In this document: in pieces, positions 1 to 9,756 of the stretch
Numbering within the stretch: position 1 is the stretch's first letter
Layout: each line of letters starts with the position of its first letter
DNA from: JBEBSD01 sp040394475
Lineage (GTDB): Bacteria > Bacteroidota > Bacteroidia > Cytophagales > Spirosomataceae
Assembly (NCBI GenBank): GCA_040394475.1
Contig: JBEBSD010000016.1
Coordinates: 1 to 64,000 of the forward strand
Reading direction: 5' to 3'
DNA length: 64,000 nucleotides
Made by a program: the position numbers and the translations under genes
The notes under the pieces: generated by a model
The model's input: only the letters and a program-made list of their open reading frames with translations
Database searches by the model: none
Told to the model about the DNA's origin: nothing

Positions 1-48
1 TCCTATAAAAGAAACCCCGCCTATAAGTCTCACCTTTCAAACATAATA

Positions 49-361
49 CCTCTGTGCAAACCTCTGTGTTCCTTTTACAGGCTATTACCGCTCTCCCTCG
101 TCTCGGACCGGGTCACGCTGACGACGGGAGGGTGACAGCAGGTCTCCGACCTGCGTAGTGCACGATTTGCCGCTTTGTAGCTTGAAATGGTCATTTTGAG
201 AGGTGCTCAGGTGTCCCGTTGCACAAAATAGGGCAGGCCCGGTAAAAAAGTAACACGGAGTTACACGGAGGAAAAACACGGAGGTTACACAAAGTTTTTT
301 TCTTTGTGAAGCTCTGTGCAGACCTCTGCGTCCCTCCGTGTTCCTTTTACAGGTTATTACC
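49..361. repeat. Direct and inverted intergenic repeats before the SusC gene
   Basis: A block containing CTCTGTGCA, CCTCTG and TTCCTTTTACAGG-TATTAC occurs at about 49-90 and again at about 311-361. Between them, at 245-300, lies an inverted-orientation run of CACGGAGG/TTACACGGAG words. At 89-154 there is also a copy of the CGCTCTCCCTCGTCTC ... GCAGGTCTCCGACCTGC element found twice at 33.9-34.1 kb. I see no convincing gene in 1-626; the open frame across 85-432 is made of these repeats. Confidence 0.7.
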
Positions 362-626
362 CCGAAACAACAGCCACTCTGCACGAAAAAGCCTTTTTTC
401 CACCTAAAAGAGATTTTTGACCCCCCTCTCAAGACGGGTTATATAGTAATATTGCATTGTATATTTTCAATAAAAAATGAGGAAAAATAAGCATAACAAC
501 AGTTTGCGCTATGCACGGATTTCAGAGTGGATGTTACTGATTGTTTTGATACTGTTGTTGTTGTTTATCCTGTCCTCTCTTTTATGAAAACGAAAATTAA
601 TCAATCCAAATCAAACCTTTCAGTTT

Positions 627-3600
627 ATGAATGTATTAGTACTTCGATTCCGGAAATGGGGGCTGTTTGCCTGCCTCATGCTCCCGGCCTTTGCGACGGT
701 CCGGGCACAGGGGAATGTAACCGGTAAAGTAACTGATGATAAGGGGGAAGCGTTGCCAGGTGTAAACATCGTGGTGGAGGGGACCTCTTCCGGAACAGTT
801 ACGAACGTAGAAGGGCAGTATACCATTTCGATGGTGGAAGGGAAAAACGTACTGGTTTTTTCCTTTGTCGGGTATTTGCCGCATAAGGTGACTGTAGGCA
901 ACCGGAACACAGTGGATGTGGTTCTGGAAGCAGATACCAAAGCATTGGAAGAAATAGTGGTAATCGGCTACGGGCAGCAGGCCAAAAGAGATGTAACCGG
1001 AGCAATTGGTACCATCTCGGAAAAAACCATTGCAGAGCGCCAGGCGGTCAACGTGTTCGATGCGATGCAGGGAGCGGTGGCCGGCGTGCAGATCAGCAGC
1101 AACTCCGGGGCGCCGGGGTCGGGAAGCAACATTATCATTCGCGGGGCATCGACCTTTTCCGACGAAGGGGTACAGCCCCTGTACATTGTGGACGGAATGA
1201 TCGTCCCGGATATCGACGGGCTGAATCCTAACGACATCAAGTCGATCGATATTCTGAAAGACCAGGCCTCAGCCGCAATCTATGGTTCCCGTTCCGCTAA
1301 CGGGGTAGTATTGATTACGACCAAATCGGGCGAGGAAGGCAAACCCCGGGTGGATGTGCGCTATCTCCGCAGCTATAACACTGTTGCGAACACCCTTCCG
1401 CAGGTCAATAAGTTCGAACGGGTGCTGAACCATAATTCGACACGCGGAGCTGTCCTGGAAAAATACAACGCCAATGCCGACTCTGTCGGGTTGATCAGCA
1501 GTACGAGCAACAACTATCAGGAGTTGCTGACCCGCACGGCCATCCGCAACGATATAGGGCTTAGTGTAAGCGGAGGAACAGCCAAGCTGAAGTACTTCAC
1601 GGGGTTGAATTATATCGGGGAAAACGGGGTCATTCTGACCAGCTACAGCAACCGGGCCAACCTTCGGATCAATGTAGATTATGAAGCGAGCAAGCGGTTG
1701 AAGTTTGGGACGCGGATCAGTGTGAGCAATATGAAAACCAATAATATCAGCGAAGCCAATGTGCTGGGGTGGGCGCTCAAACGGATTACGGATTACATCA
1801 TCTGGTATCCGGATGGAAGCCTGGCGCCGGTATATGCCATGGGCGGACAGCGGAACCCGGTCCAGGAAATATACGAGCGTAAAAACATCACCCGCCGGTA
1901 CGAAGGGAATTTTAACCAGTTCCTGGAGTATCAGTTCAACAGCTGGCTGCAGTTCCGCGCAAGCGCCACCGGGAACGTAATGCTCAGCCGTAACAACCAG
2001 TTTGTCGGTAAAGAGCTGGATGCAAACGGTAATGAGGATTTACGGAGAAGCACCGGAAGCGATCAGACGATCTGGCGCTATTCAGTTCTGAGCGATGCCT
2101 ATTTTTCCGTTAACAAGACGTTCGGCGCGCACCGCCTCAACGGAATGGTAGGGGCGAGTATTGAAAATGGGAAAACAGAAAACCTGCGATTTGGAGCGCA
2201 GAATTATGTGACGGAAAGTGGTTTGTCGACCATTAACCTGGGAACGCTGAATATTTCGCAGACTGAAACCTTTGCGCAGGACTATGCAATTGTCGGGGCC
2301 TTTACCCGCTGGGGATATACGTTTAATGACAAATACATCCTCAATGCCATCGTAAGAGCGGATGGCTCTTCCAAGTTCGGGAAGGACAACCGCTGGGGGG
2401 TATTTCCATCAATTTCTGCGGGTTGGCGCTTCAGTGATGAGTCGTTTATGGGCTGGAGCCGGAAGGTGTTGTCGGAAGGAAAGTTACGCCTGGGCTATGG
2501 TACCGGTGGGAACGACCGTGCCCTCGGGTATTACGAATCCCAGACCCGGTATGAATCCGGCCACCCGTATATGGGAATTGCCGGAGTAAGCGCGGTAGGG
2601 ACCTACGGAAACCCGGGTGTACGCTGGGAGGAAACCCGTTCTTCGGATCTCGGACTCGACCTGACTTTCCTGAACGGACGGTTTACATTTTCCGGGGAAT
2701 ATTATGTGAAGACCACCAAAGACCTGATTGTGCCGGTTAATTTACCCACTCAGACTGGTTATACGACCATGAAAATGAATCTGGCAGGAATCGAGAACAG
2801 AGGGGTGGCGTTTTCGGTCTCGGGTTACCCGATTCCCAAAGGAGGCGATTTTACCTGGCAAACAACGGTCAACTGGGCGCGTAACCGTAACAAGATTACG
2901 AACCTTGCCCGGGAAGATTATGTGCAGGACAACATCTGGTACGTTGCAGAGGGAATGGCAACGGGTAATTTTTACGGATACCGGCAGCAGGGTATTTATC
3001 AGTACAATGCCAGCAATGCCTATACAGAAGATTATCGCACGCAGCTGGCTCCGGTCGTGAGCAGAGACGCACAGGGGAATGTGATCATCGGACAAAACGG
3101 AGAGCCTACTGTCGAAGGCTACCGGCTACCCAACGGAGAGATGTATGCAGGAGAAGTGAAACAGCTGACGGTTAACGGGATTGTTGCCCGGGGAGGAGAT
3201 GTGATCTGGGAGAACCTTCCGGATGCAAACGGGAATTACGACGACAAAATCGACGATTCCGACCGGCAGTTCCTGGGAAATGCACAACCCCTCTGGGACC
3301 TGGGATGGAACAACATGTTTACGTATAAAAAATGGAGCCTGTCGTTTAATATGTATGCCCGCTGGGGAGGAAAAATCTATAACAAGTTTATGCATTCCTA
3401 TGCTTCCTGGGGCGGAAACCTGCACAACCAACACCCGGACTATGTACGGACAGGATGGAAATACCCTGGCCAGATTACTGATTGGTACTGGATCAGTAAC
3501 GACCGGAATTATAATTACAGGGAGCTGAGCAGCGCTTTCCTCGAAGACGGGTCCTTCATCCGTTTGCGCAACATACGCCTGTCCTATCAGCTCAGCAACC

Positions 3601-3785
3601 AATGGGCGGGTAAGGTCGGCCTCAAAAACGCCATGCTGTACGTGTATGGCAATAACCTGCTGACCTGGACCAATTATACCGGTTATGATCCTGAAATTGG
3701 CGGGGGCGTTCTTACCCCTGGCCGCGATAACGCCACGTATCCGAGGAAAAGAGAAATTGGTATAGGTATAAACATCGGACTTTGA
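627..3785 (+). CDS. SusC/RagA-family TonB-dependent outer-membrane glycan transporter
   Basis: 1052 residues. A signal peptide (residues 1-27, ending FATVRAQG) is followed by a carboxypeptidase-D-regulatory-like domain (about 29-115, GKVTDDKGEALPGVNIVVEG), the plug (about 118-240, starting EEIVVIGYGQQAKRDVTGAI) and a 22-strand-type barrel to the end. SusC proteins form the outer-membrane channel that imports oligosaccharides with TonB energy, capped by a SusD lipoprotein. The SusD gene follows 11 bp after the stop, so the pair is surely co-transcribed. It opens the 0.6-15.7 kb polysaccharide locus. The ATG at 627 places the signal peptide correctly. The imported glycan cannot be read from the sequence; neighbouring lyase-type genes suggest a uronic-acid-containing polysaccharide. 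Confidence 0.96.
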   Translation: MNVLVLRFRKWGLFACLMLPAFATVRAQGNVTGKVTDDKGEALPGVNIVVEGTSSGTVTNVEGQYTISMVEGKNVLVFSFVGYLPHKVTVGNRNTVDVVLEADTKALEEIVVIGYGQQAKRDVTGAIGTISEKTIAERQAVNVFDAMQGAVAGVQISSNSGAPGSGSNIIIRGASTFSDEGVQPLYIVDGMIVPDIDGLNPNDIKSIDILKDQASAAIYGSRSANGVVLITTKSGEEGKPRVDVRYLRSYNTVANTLPQVNKFERVLNHNSTRGAVLEKYNANADSVGLISSTSNNYQELLTRTAIRNDIGLSVSGGTAKLKYFTGLNYIGENGVILTSYSNRANLRINVDYEASKRLKFGTRISVSNMKTNNISEANVLGWALKRITDYIIWYPDGSLAPVYAMGGQRNPVQEIYERKNITRRYEGNFNQFLEYQFNSWLQFRASATGNVMLSRNNQFVGKELDANGNEDLRRSTGSDQTIWRYSVLSDAYFSVNKTFGAHRLNGMVGASIENGKTENLRFGAQNYVTESGLSTINLGTLNISQTETFAQDYAIVGAFTRWGYTFNDKYILNAIVRADGSSKFGKDNRWGVFPSISAGWRFSDESFMGWSRKVLSEGKLRLGYGTGGNDRALGYYESQTRYESGHPYMGIAGVSAVGTYGNPGVRWEETRSSDLGLDLTFLNGRFTFSGEYYVKTTKDLIVPVNLPTQTGYTTMKMNLAGIENRGVAFSVSGYPIPKGGDFTWQTTVNWARNRNKITNLAREDYVQDNIWYVAEGMATGNFYGYRQQGIYQYNASNAYTEDYRTQLAPVVSRDAQGNVIIGQNGEPTVEGYRLPNGEMYAGEVKQLTVNGIVARGGDVIWENLPDANGNYDDKIDDSDRQFLGNAQPLWDLGWNNMFTYKKWSLSFNMYARWGGKIYNKFMHSYASWGGNLHNQHPDYVRTGWKYPGQITDWYWISNDRNYNYRELSSAFLEDGSFIRLRNIRLSYQLSNQWAGKVGLKNAMLYVYGNNLLTWTNYTGYDPEIGGGVLTPGRDNATYPRKREIGIGINIGL

Positions 3786-3796
3786 TTCCTGACACA

Positions 3797-5338
3797 ATGA
3801 AACAGAACATAAACAGAATACTATTGGCGGGGGCACTTATGATTTGCTCCGCATGTGAAAACTACCTGGACCGCACGCCCCTGGCTGAACTGTCTCCGAA
3901 TACGTTCTTTGCAACAAAGGGAGATATGCGGAGCTGGATATCGGGGTTGTACGATGAATTTCAGAATGCCCTCAACGGCTCTTCTGCCGCCCACCTGGAA
4001 TGGGGCGATCTCCGTTCCGATAATTACGGGAATACGGGCTATGGCGATACCAGGGTCTATATGAATGCAATTGATGCGTCGCAGACGCAGTGGAACTGGG
4101 TCAATCTCTACAAGGTGATCGACCGCTGTAATGTGGGGATTGCCCGCTTCCCCGGGATCCCGAACCTGCTGCCGTCGGATTATAACCCCAGTATCGGCCA
4201 ATGCTACGGACTACGGGCCCTCATGTATTTTTATGCCATCCGGGTATGGGGCGCCGTGCCGCTGGTAACGGAGCCCTGGGACGGTGACCTGGCCTCAAGC
4301 CGCCAGGCGCGGACTCCCGTTGAAGTGATTAAAGAGCAGATACTGAGCGATCTGGACGAAGCCATTGCCCGTTTGTCGGTTGATGTAGCGGGTACGCAAA
4401 AATATTACTTTAACATGGGAGCAGCCTGGGCGCTCAAAACGGATGTGCACCTTTGGTTTAAAGAGTACGAACAAGCGCTGCAGGCTTCCAGCTACTTTAT
4501 CGGAAATTCAAGCTACGCGCTGGTTCGCGATGACGCAGCCTGGAAAGATCAGTTTACGAATCCTACCAACTCAACCGAAACGATTTTTACCATGCACTGG
4601 TCGACCGACCTCTCGGACGGGGCCAATTCCTGGGCGCAGCGCGTGGGAGCGTCCAACACGAACAACACCTATAAAGTCTCAAGGGTGATTTTCAATGAAT
4701 TTGTAGATCGTCTTTATTCGGGTCAAGGAAAAGATGGCCGCTTCTGGAATGTGTTGGATACCGTCAGGATCTGGAGGAATGGTAACCGGGTTCCGATCAG
4801 TTATAACCACTATGCACAAAGCGGCATTGAGAAATGTACCAAATTCAGCCAGGTGATGCCGGGCCGGGCCAATGCTGAGGCAGATTATTGGCAGGTATTG
4901 TCAACCGCTGAAAGTTTTGTGCAAATGCCGGTCTACCGCCTGGCCGATGTGCTGACCCTGAGAGCCGAGGCGCTTAACCAGCTGAACAGAGGGGAGGAAG
5001 CTCTGACACTTATCAACAGCCTGCGGCAACGGGTCGGATACCTCGCCGATGCGCTTGAAGAGGTCGACGCGTCGAATGCAAGGGATGTGGAAGGAGTGAT
5101 CCTGAAAGAAAGACAACTGGAATTTATGTGCGAAGGAAAACGGTGGTTTGACCTGCGCCGGTCGGGCCGGCTGATGGAAGTGATGGACGCTACCATGAGA
5201 GAACGGCAGGAAGAAGCCAATGTGACCGTCACCGGTTTTGGAGATGAAGGACGGGCGTTGTTCCCTATTTTTTACCGGGAATTTGAGGCAAATCCGGCCC
5301 TGAAAGGTCAGCAGAATGTTCCGTATACCGAAGGTTAA
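3797..5338 (+). CDS. SusD/RagB-family glycan-binding lipoprotein
   Basis: 513 residues from the ATG at 3797, which gives a lipoprotein signal MKQNINRILLAGALMICSAC with the lipobox cysteine at residue 20. A TTG five codons upstream is in frame but adds nothing. The body has SusD features: an N-terminal DRTPLAELSPNTFF segment, TPR-like helices (YGLRALMYFYAIRVWGAVPL), and a C-terminal LKERQLEFMCEGKRWFDLRR motif. SusD is the surface lid that captures oligosaccharides and hands them to its SusC partner, encoded immediately upstream. Length and order are normal for the family. Confidence 0.96.
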   Translation: MKQNINRILLAGALMICSACENYLDRTPLAELSPNTFFATKGDMRSWISGLYDEFQNALNGSSAAHLEWGDLRSDNYGNTGYGDTRVYMNAIDASQTQWNWVNLYKVIDRCNVGIARFPGIPNLLPSDYNPSIGQCYGLRALMYFYAIRVWGAVPLVTEPWDGDLASSRQARTPVEVIKEQILSDLDEAIARLSVDVAGTQKYYFNMGAAWALKTDVHLWFKEYEQALQASSYFIGNSSYALVRDDAAWKDQFTNPTNSTETIFTMHWSTDLSDGANSWAQRVGASNTNNTYKVSRVIFNEFVDRLYSGQGKDGRFWNVLDTVRIWRNGNRVPISYNHYAQSGIEKCTKFSQVMPGRANAEADYWQVLSTAESFVQMPVYRLADVLTLRAEALNQLNRGEEALTLINSLRQRVGYLADALEEVDASNARDVEGVILKERQLEFMCEGKRWFDLRRSGRLMEVMDATMRERQEEANVTVTGFGDEGRALFPIFYREFEANPALKGQQNVPYTEG

Positions 5339-5362
5339 GACGCATTTAAACAATTTGAATTT

Positions 5363-6055
5363 ATGAAACAGACAATCATATATCTTTTCCTGTGCCTGTC
5401 GGCTGGCCTTAGCAGCTGCGAACTTGCGGGCCTGGAACTGCAGCGTAAATACGACTACGATGACAAGGCAGGAGTGTATAGTAACGAGCTGAAAATGACG
5501 ACCCTGGAGTTTATACATTCCCGGCCCGACTTGTTTTCTCTGCTGATAGAAGGCATTGAACATGCGGGAATTGAGAATAGTTTCCGGGAGCCGAACAGTA
5601 CCTATATGCTTCCGACCAATACCGCATTTAATGCGACGGCTGCGGCCAACCTGAGCTATTTTGAAACGCACCGCCTGCCGAATCCTGGTTATGATCCGGA
5701 AGATCCGGAGACGGGCGATAGCACGCTGGTGGCCTTGTCGCTTACCCAGTTCCCGAAAGAGGAGGTAAGGCAATTGCTGCTGTACCACATCGCAAAGGGC
5801 GAGTGGACCTGGAGTAATCTGCCTGCGGAACCTACCTGGTACGATACCCATGCTTCGGGCGACTCTGCCAAGGTCAATCTGTACCTGATGAAAAATGACC
5901 GCTCACCAACAATTGCATTTAACAACTTTGCCACCCATTACAAGGTGCCCATTGTTGCGCGGACGACCAACCTGCGGGCCACTAACAGCTCCTACGTACA
6001 TGTGCTCGATTCCTGGCTTGATCTTCCGACACGCAGGGAACTGCGATTGGAATGA
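5363..6055 (+). CDS. FAS1 (fasciclin) domain lipoprotein
   Basis: 230 residues. The lipoprotein signal ends at LSAGLSSC. The remainder is one fasciclin-like domain: FSLLIEGIEHAGI near residues 53-66, STYMLPTNTAF near 75-86, EVRQLLLYHIAKGEW (the H2-like segment) near 134-150, and a closing YVHVLDSWL near 212-221. FAS1 domains mediate adhesion or carbohydrate/protein binding, and FAS1 lipoproteins are frequent third genes behind SusC/SusD in Cytophagales-type loci. It starts 24 bp after SusD and probably acts as a surface glycan-binding protein in place of SusE/F. The binding role is inferred from position. Confidence 0.8.
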   Translation: MKQTIIYLFLCLSAGLSSCELAGLELQRKYDYDDKAGVYSNELKMTTLEFIHSRPDLFSLLIEGIEHAGIENSFREPNSTYMLPTNTAFNATAAANLSYFETHRLPNPGYDPEDPETGDSTLVALSLTQFPKEEVRQLLLYHIAKGEWTWSNLPAEPTWYDTHASGDSAKVNLYLMKNDRSPTIAFNNFATHYKVPIVARTTNLRATNSSYVHVLDSWLDLPTRRELRLE

Positions 6056-6068
6056 GGGGTGTTTTTTT

Positions 6069-6434
6069 TGAGTTATGAGTTATGAGTTATGAGTTATGAG
6101 TTGTGAGTTGTGAGTTGTCGGTCTGTGTCCCCACAGACCATCCACTCCCAGCTGTGAAGACACAGTCCGCGGTCCGACAGCCGATAACTGTTAGCGCAGC
6201 TCCTGGGTTCGACCGGGCTCACCCAACCACCCATCGTATGTGCTGAAAGCCGATAGCTGACAGCCGAAAGCCGACAACTGATAGCTGTGGGCTCAGCTCC
6301 TGGGTTCGACTCGGCTCACCCATCGTATGTGCTGAAAGCCGATAGCTGACAGCCGAAAGCTGAGAGCCGACAGCCGATAACCAACACCCGACAAACAGGT
6401 CGAAATACTTACAATCAACCGGATACAAATTTTA
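6069..6434. repeat. Heptamer array, palindrome and two GTCGAACCC elements
   Basis: 6069-6117 is TGAGTTA x4 followed by TGAGTTG x3, in perfect 7-bp register. It runs into the palindrome GGTCTGTG-tccc-CACAGACC (6120-6139). From about 6175 the sequence again reads mostly in 7-bp words (GACAGCC, GATAGCT, GAAAGCC), enclosing two copies of the CAGCTCC TGGGTTC GAC ... CTCACCC element at about 6196-6238 and 6283-6328. No gene is supported in the 384-bp gap between the two lipoproteins. Confidence 0.85.
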
Positions 6435-6439
6435 AACAT

Positions 6440-7486
6440 ATGAAACGACTAAAATATCTACTGGCAGTTATCGCAACCGGCACTTTGCTGGGCTGCGAAG
6501 AGCCGGCATCGGTGGAAATAGATTCCCTCAGCGCTATGGGAGACGAATTCTTCTTTGGCCAGAAGGTGAAGGTCTGGATGGCCGTGAATTCCAATGACTT
6601 GCCCGCAGCACGCTATACCTGGTCGAGCCAGGGCGGAAGGCTGACGCAGCCTCAGGGGTTGGATGAAAATACGTGGGAGGCGCCGCGGGAAGCCGGGACT
6701 TACACCATTACCTGCGAGGTGGATGTCAACGGCACCAAACGAACAAGAAGCCGGGAAATGTGGGTATCTTCTTACTACTTTGAAAAGTTTGAAAAAAGTA
6801 CCCATACATTTACCCTTAACAGCAGCGCTGCAACCCTCAGAAACGGGGCGTTGGAAACCCGCGTAAATTCTACTACGGCCGCCAGGGGATATATCCAGCG
6901 TGCCTTTGCCGACCCGGCTTTAAAAGCCCCGGTAAGCAGTGAGGCAAGAGTAGGGTGGCTTTCCAATTTTCCGGCAGATGCCATCACAGTGGGGGCGTCC
7001 CGTGCAGAAAATACCTTGTACTATGAGTGGACACTCAACCGCGATCCTGAGCGGAGAGACAACCTGTTCATTGATAACCTGCGTTTTGAATGGTATCCCG
7101 TGGGAAGAACCAGCGGCTTGCCCCTGGATCCGGACGGAGAGCCGTATAACGGATGGTTAAGAATCCAGCAGCGTAATGCGACCACCAGCGCTACCAGCGC
7201 GATAATGGTACGTGTAAACCATCCGGCGCTGTCGTTTGCCAGAAATGAATCCAAAAAAGTGTCGCTGACTGTCGATGCCGACTACCTGGTACACGTGTAT
7301 GTGGAAGGAACCGAGATTCTCAAGTCGACGGCTTTGCAGGAGTGGCGCCAGAACAACAACGCCACGGATGACATCTATGTTAACCAGTGGCGCATCAATT
7401 ATTGCAGCAACAGTTCGGGCCAAACCGCACCGACACTGGTTTTTGACGATGCGTACGTGGCCACGGACGGTTCAATACTGAAGTAA
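6440..7486 (+). CDS. Ig/PKD-like lipoprotein of a polysaccharide utilisation locus, function unknown
   Basis: 348 residues with a lipobox signal (LLAVIATGTLLGC). Residues about 25-110 look like an Ig/PKD-type beta-sandwich (KVKVWMAVNSNDLPAARYTW, then the closing GTYTITCEVDVNGTKRTRSREMWV). The remaining 240 residues are beta-rich and could be a concanavalin-like laminarinase/lectin fold, for example EWTLNRDP and YNGWLRIQQRNATTS. I recognise no catalytic motif. Its place between the SusCD-FAS1 genes and the glycosidase suggests a surface glycan-binding protein of this locus. It is separated from the FAS1 gene by 384 bp of repeats, so it may depend on read-through. Confidence 0.7.
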   Translation: MKRLKYLLAVIATGTLLGCEEPASVEIDSLSAMGDEFFFGQKVKVWMAVNSNDLPAARYTWSSQGGRLTQPQGLDENTWEAPREAGTYTITCEVDVNGTKRTRSREMWVSSYYFEKFEKSTHTFTLNSSAATLRNGALETRVNSTTAARGYIQRAFADPALKAPVSSEARVGWLSNFPADAITVGASRAENTLYYEWTLNRDPERRDNLFIDNLRFEWYPVGRTSGLPLDPDGEPYNGWLRIQQRNATTSATSAIMVRVNHPALSFARNESKKVSLTVDADYLVHVYVEGTEILKSTALQEWRQNNNATDDIYVNQWRINYCSNSSGQTAPTLVFDDAYVATDGSILK

Positions 7487-7538
7487 ATAGAATTCCGGGT
7501 AGGAGTGCTTTTGTCTTAAAACCGGAAAAACCTCAGCT

Positions 7539-9683
7539 ATGATAAGCATACGAAAACTCCTGTTGATAGTATTAGGGTGCAGTGCCTTTTCAGGCCAGGC
7601 GCAAACTCCGTCGTGGACGGAGGTCGCTCCGGGGGTATGGCGGATGCAGGTGGGTAAACCGGACTCGTATACGCTTTTGAGCGCGGCGGGCGTAAAACCC
7701 AATGAAGCTGCCATCGGAGAGCTGCCACCGGCAGCCTTTCCCATGGCGGAAAATGAAATTGCCTTTCGGATCGACAATCAGCAGACCTACCTGAGACTCC
7801 CCTTGACCCGGGGTGAACAGCTTTACGGATTTGGACTGAATTTTCAGACGGTACACCAGCGGGGTAAGATTCTGGAGCTGCGGGTCGATCATTACGGTAA
7901 TAAAGACAACGGACGTACGCATTCCCCTACCCCTTTTTACGTTTCGTCGAAAGGCTACGGGGTCTTTATCAATTCGGCCCGGTACCTCAAAGTGTACGCA
8001 GGATCGGGTGTCCGGAAAGACAGTGAGAACCTGCCGGCAGCACGTGACCGGAATACGGACAAGAGCTGGTCGGCACGGCCTTATTCGGATGCGGTTGAAA
8101 TCCTGGTGCCGGCTGAAGGGGTAGAAGTTTATATTTTCGGAGGGACATCGGCCCTGGAGGCAATACAGCGTTACAACCTCTTCAACGGCGGCGGCTGCCT
8201 GCCGCCGCGCTGGGGATTGGGATTTACACAACGGGTACACCGGCTCTACACCGCCGACGACGTGAACCGGGAGGTGGCTGAATTTGAAGCAAAGGGCTAT
8301 CCGCTTGATTTTATCGGCCTGGAGCCGGGTTGGCAAAGCCGTTCCTATCCCTGCACGTTCGAGTGGGACCGGACCCGCTTTCCGGATCCGGAGCGTTTTG
8401 TCAAAGGACTGCTGGACAAAAAGGTGCGGGTGAACTTATGGACGAACCCGTATGTGTCGGAGGAGTCTCCGATGTTCCCGGCAATCGCACCTTTTACCGG
8501 TTCCCATATGGTGTGGGTAGGATTGGTGCCGGATCTGACGATTCCGGAGGCACGGGACATCTTCTGGAAACAGCTGGATAAGGACCAGGTCGGCATAGGG
8601 GTCAGCGGGTATAAAATCGATGAGGTGGACGGATACGATCATTACCTCTGGCCCGATGTGGCTACCTTTCCTTCGGGCCACAGTTCCGAACAGCTGCGCC
8701 AAACATATGGATTGCTCGTACAGAAGCAAAGCTATGAGCTGTTCCGGAAGCACAACCGGAGAACGTATGGACTCGTCAGGGCTTCCAACGGAGGCGGGGC
8801 CTCGTTTCCGTACGTTATTTACAATGATAATTACAGTCACCAGGACTTCATCACAGGACTGGTCAACAGCGGTTTCGCGGGGGTACTCTGGACACCCGAG
8901 GTACGGGCTTCCAAGTCAGGGGAGGAATGGCTCCGGCGGTTTCAGTCGGTTTGCTTTTCCCCGATGGCAATGATCAATGCCTGGGCCAGCGGGACCAAAC
9001 CCTGGTCGTTTCCCGAGGTGGCCGACCAGGTGCAGGCAATGGCACATCTCCGGATGCAGATGATGCCTTACTGGTATACGGCCTTTGCGCGGTATCATTT
9101 TGAAGGCTTGCCGCCGTTCCGGGCCATGAGTCTGGAAGAAGGGTTTCTCATGGAACAGGAGGAGCAGGCAGGATCGGGTAACCTGGAGGAAAATCCCTAT
9201 GCCGAAGCAGTGCGAAAAGAAATAAAGGACCAGTACATGGCCGGGGAATACTTGCTGGTAGCCCCCATGTTTGCCGGGGAAACGGAGCGGAAAGTGGTAT
9301 TGCCAAAAGGGAAGTGGTATGACTTCTATACAGGCGCTTTTGCAGGAGACGGTACCGTGATAACCGTAAAACCAGGCGTGGATAAAATCCCGGTGTATGT
9401 AAAGGACGGCGGTATCATCCCCTTGATGCCGGTACGGTTACACGCTCCGGAAAAGGGAGAAAAAATCAACCTGGAGATACGGCACTACGGTGAAAAGCCG
9501 GGTAATTACCGGCTGTATGACGATGACGGCGAAACGTTTGACTATGAAAAGGGAGCGTTTAGCTGGCGAAAAATTACCGTAGAGAAAGCGGCCAACGGGG
9601 AATGGAAGGGTACAATCGCTCCTTCTGAGGCGGGGAAACCCGATCATATTGCTGCCGTTAGCTGGAAATTTATGACTCCGTAA
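7539..9683 (+). CDS. Glycoside hydrolase family 31 enzyme
   Basis: 714 residues with a signal peptide ending FSGQAQ. An N-terminal beta-sandwich (YGFGLNFQTVHQRGK, residues about 90-110) leads into a TIM barrel with the GH31 signature region: PLDFIGLEPGWQ near 262-273, then GYKIDEVDGYD, where D361 is the likely nucleophile. The likely acid/base is D430 in YNDNYSH. C-terminal beta domains include FAGETERKVVLPKGKWYDF and the typical KDGGIIPLMP. GH31 enzymes are retaining alpha-glycosidases (glucosidase, xylosidase, galactosidase and others). Substrate cannot be assigned from sequence reading. It should release terminal alpha-linked sugars from oligosaccharides imported by the upstream SusCD pair. 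It is 52 bp behind the lipoprotein gene. Confidence 0.9.
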   Translation: MISIRKLLLIVLGCSAFSGQAQTPSWTEVAPGVWRMQVGKPDSYTLLSAAGVKPNEAAIGELPPAAFPMAENEIAFRIDNQQTYLRLPLTRGEQLYGFGLNFQTVHQRGKILELRVDHYGNKDNGRTHSPTPFYVSSKGYGVFINSARYLKVYAGSGVRKDSENLPAARDRNTDKSWSARPYSDAVEILVPAEGVEVYIFGGTSALEAIQRYNLFNGGGCLPPRWGLGFTQRVHRLYTADDVNREVAEFEAKGYPLDFIGLEPGWQSRSYPCTFEWDRTRFPDPERFVKGLLDKKVRVNLWTNPYVSEESPMFPAIAPFTGSHMVWVGLVPDLTIPEARDIFWKQLDKDQVGIGVSGYKIDEVDGYDHYLWPDVATFPSGHSSEQLRQTYGLLVQKQSYELFRKHNRRTYGLVRASNGGGASFPYVIYNDNYSHQDFITGLVNSGFAGVLWTPEVRASKSGEEWLRRFQSVCFSPMAMINAWASGTKPWSFPEVADQVQAMAHLRMQMMPYWYTAFARYHFEGLPPFRAMSLEEGFLMEQEEQAGSGNLEENPYAEAVRKEIKDQYMAGEYLLVAPMFAGETERKVVLPKGKWYDFYTGAFAGDGTVITVKPGVDKIPVYVKDGGIIPLMPVRLHAPEKGEKINLEIRHYGEKPGNYRLYDDDGETFDYEKGAFSWRKITVEKAANGEWKGTIAPSEAGKPDHIAAVSWKFMTP

Positions 9684-9756
9684 CGGAGGGTGACAAGGCG
9701 TTAGGCGGGCTGGGTAGCCGCTGAACGAAAACAAGGAAACCTCAAGTTTTATACAG

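Noticed and set aside
85..432. 115-codon open frame on the minus strand
   Set aside because: It is composed of the dispersed CTCTGTG/CACGGAGG and GCAGGTCTCCGACCTGC repeats and shows no protein-like composition.
3782..3796. TTG start for SusD overlapping the SusC stop
   Set aside because: The ATG at 3797 gives a standard lipoprotein signal; the extra five residues do not.
6219..6428. 69-codon open frame on the minus strand with repetitive SAVGSQLSAVS-type protein
   Set aside because: It is a translation of the heptamer repeats; the same kind of peptide appears at 46 kb for the same reason.
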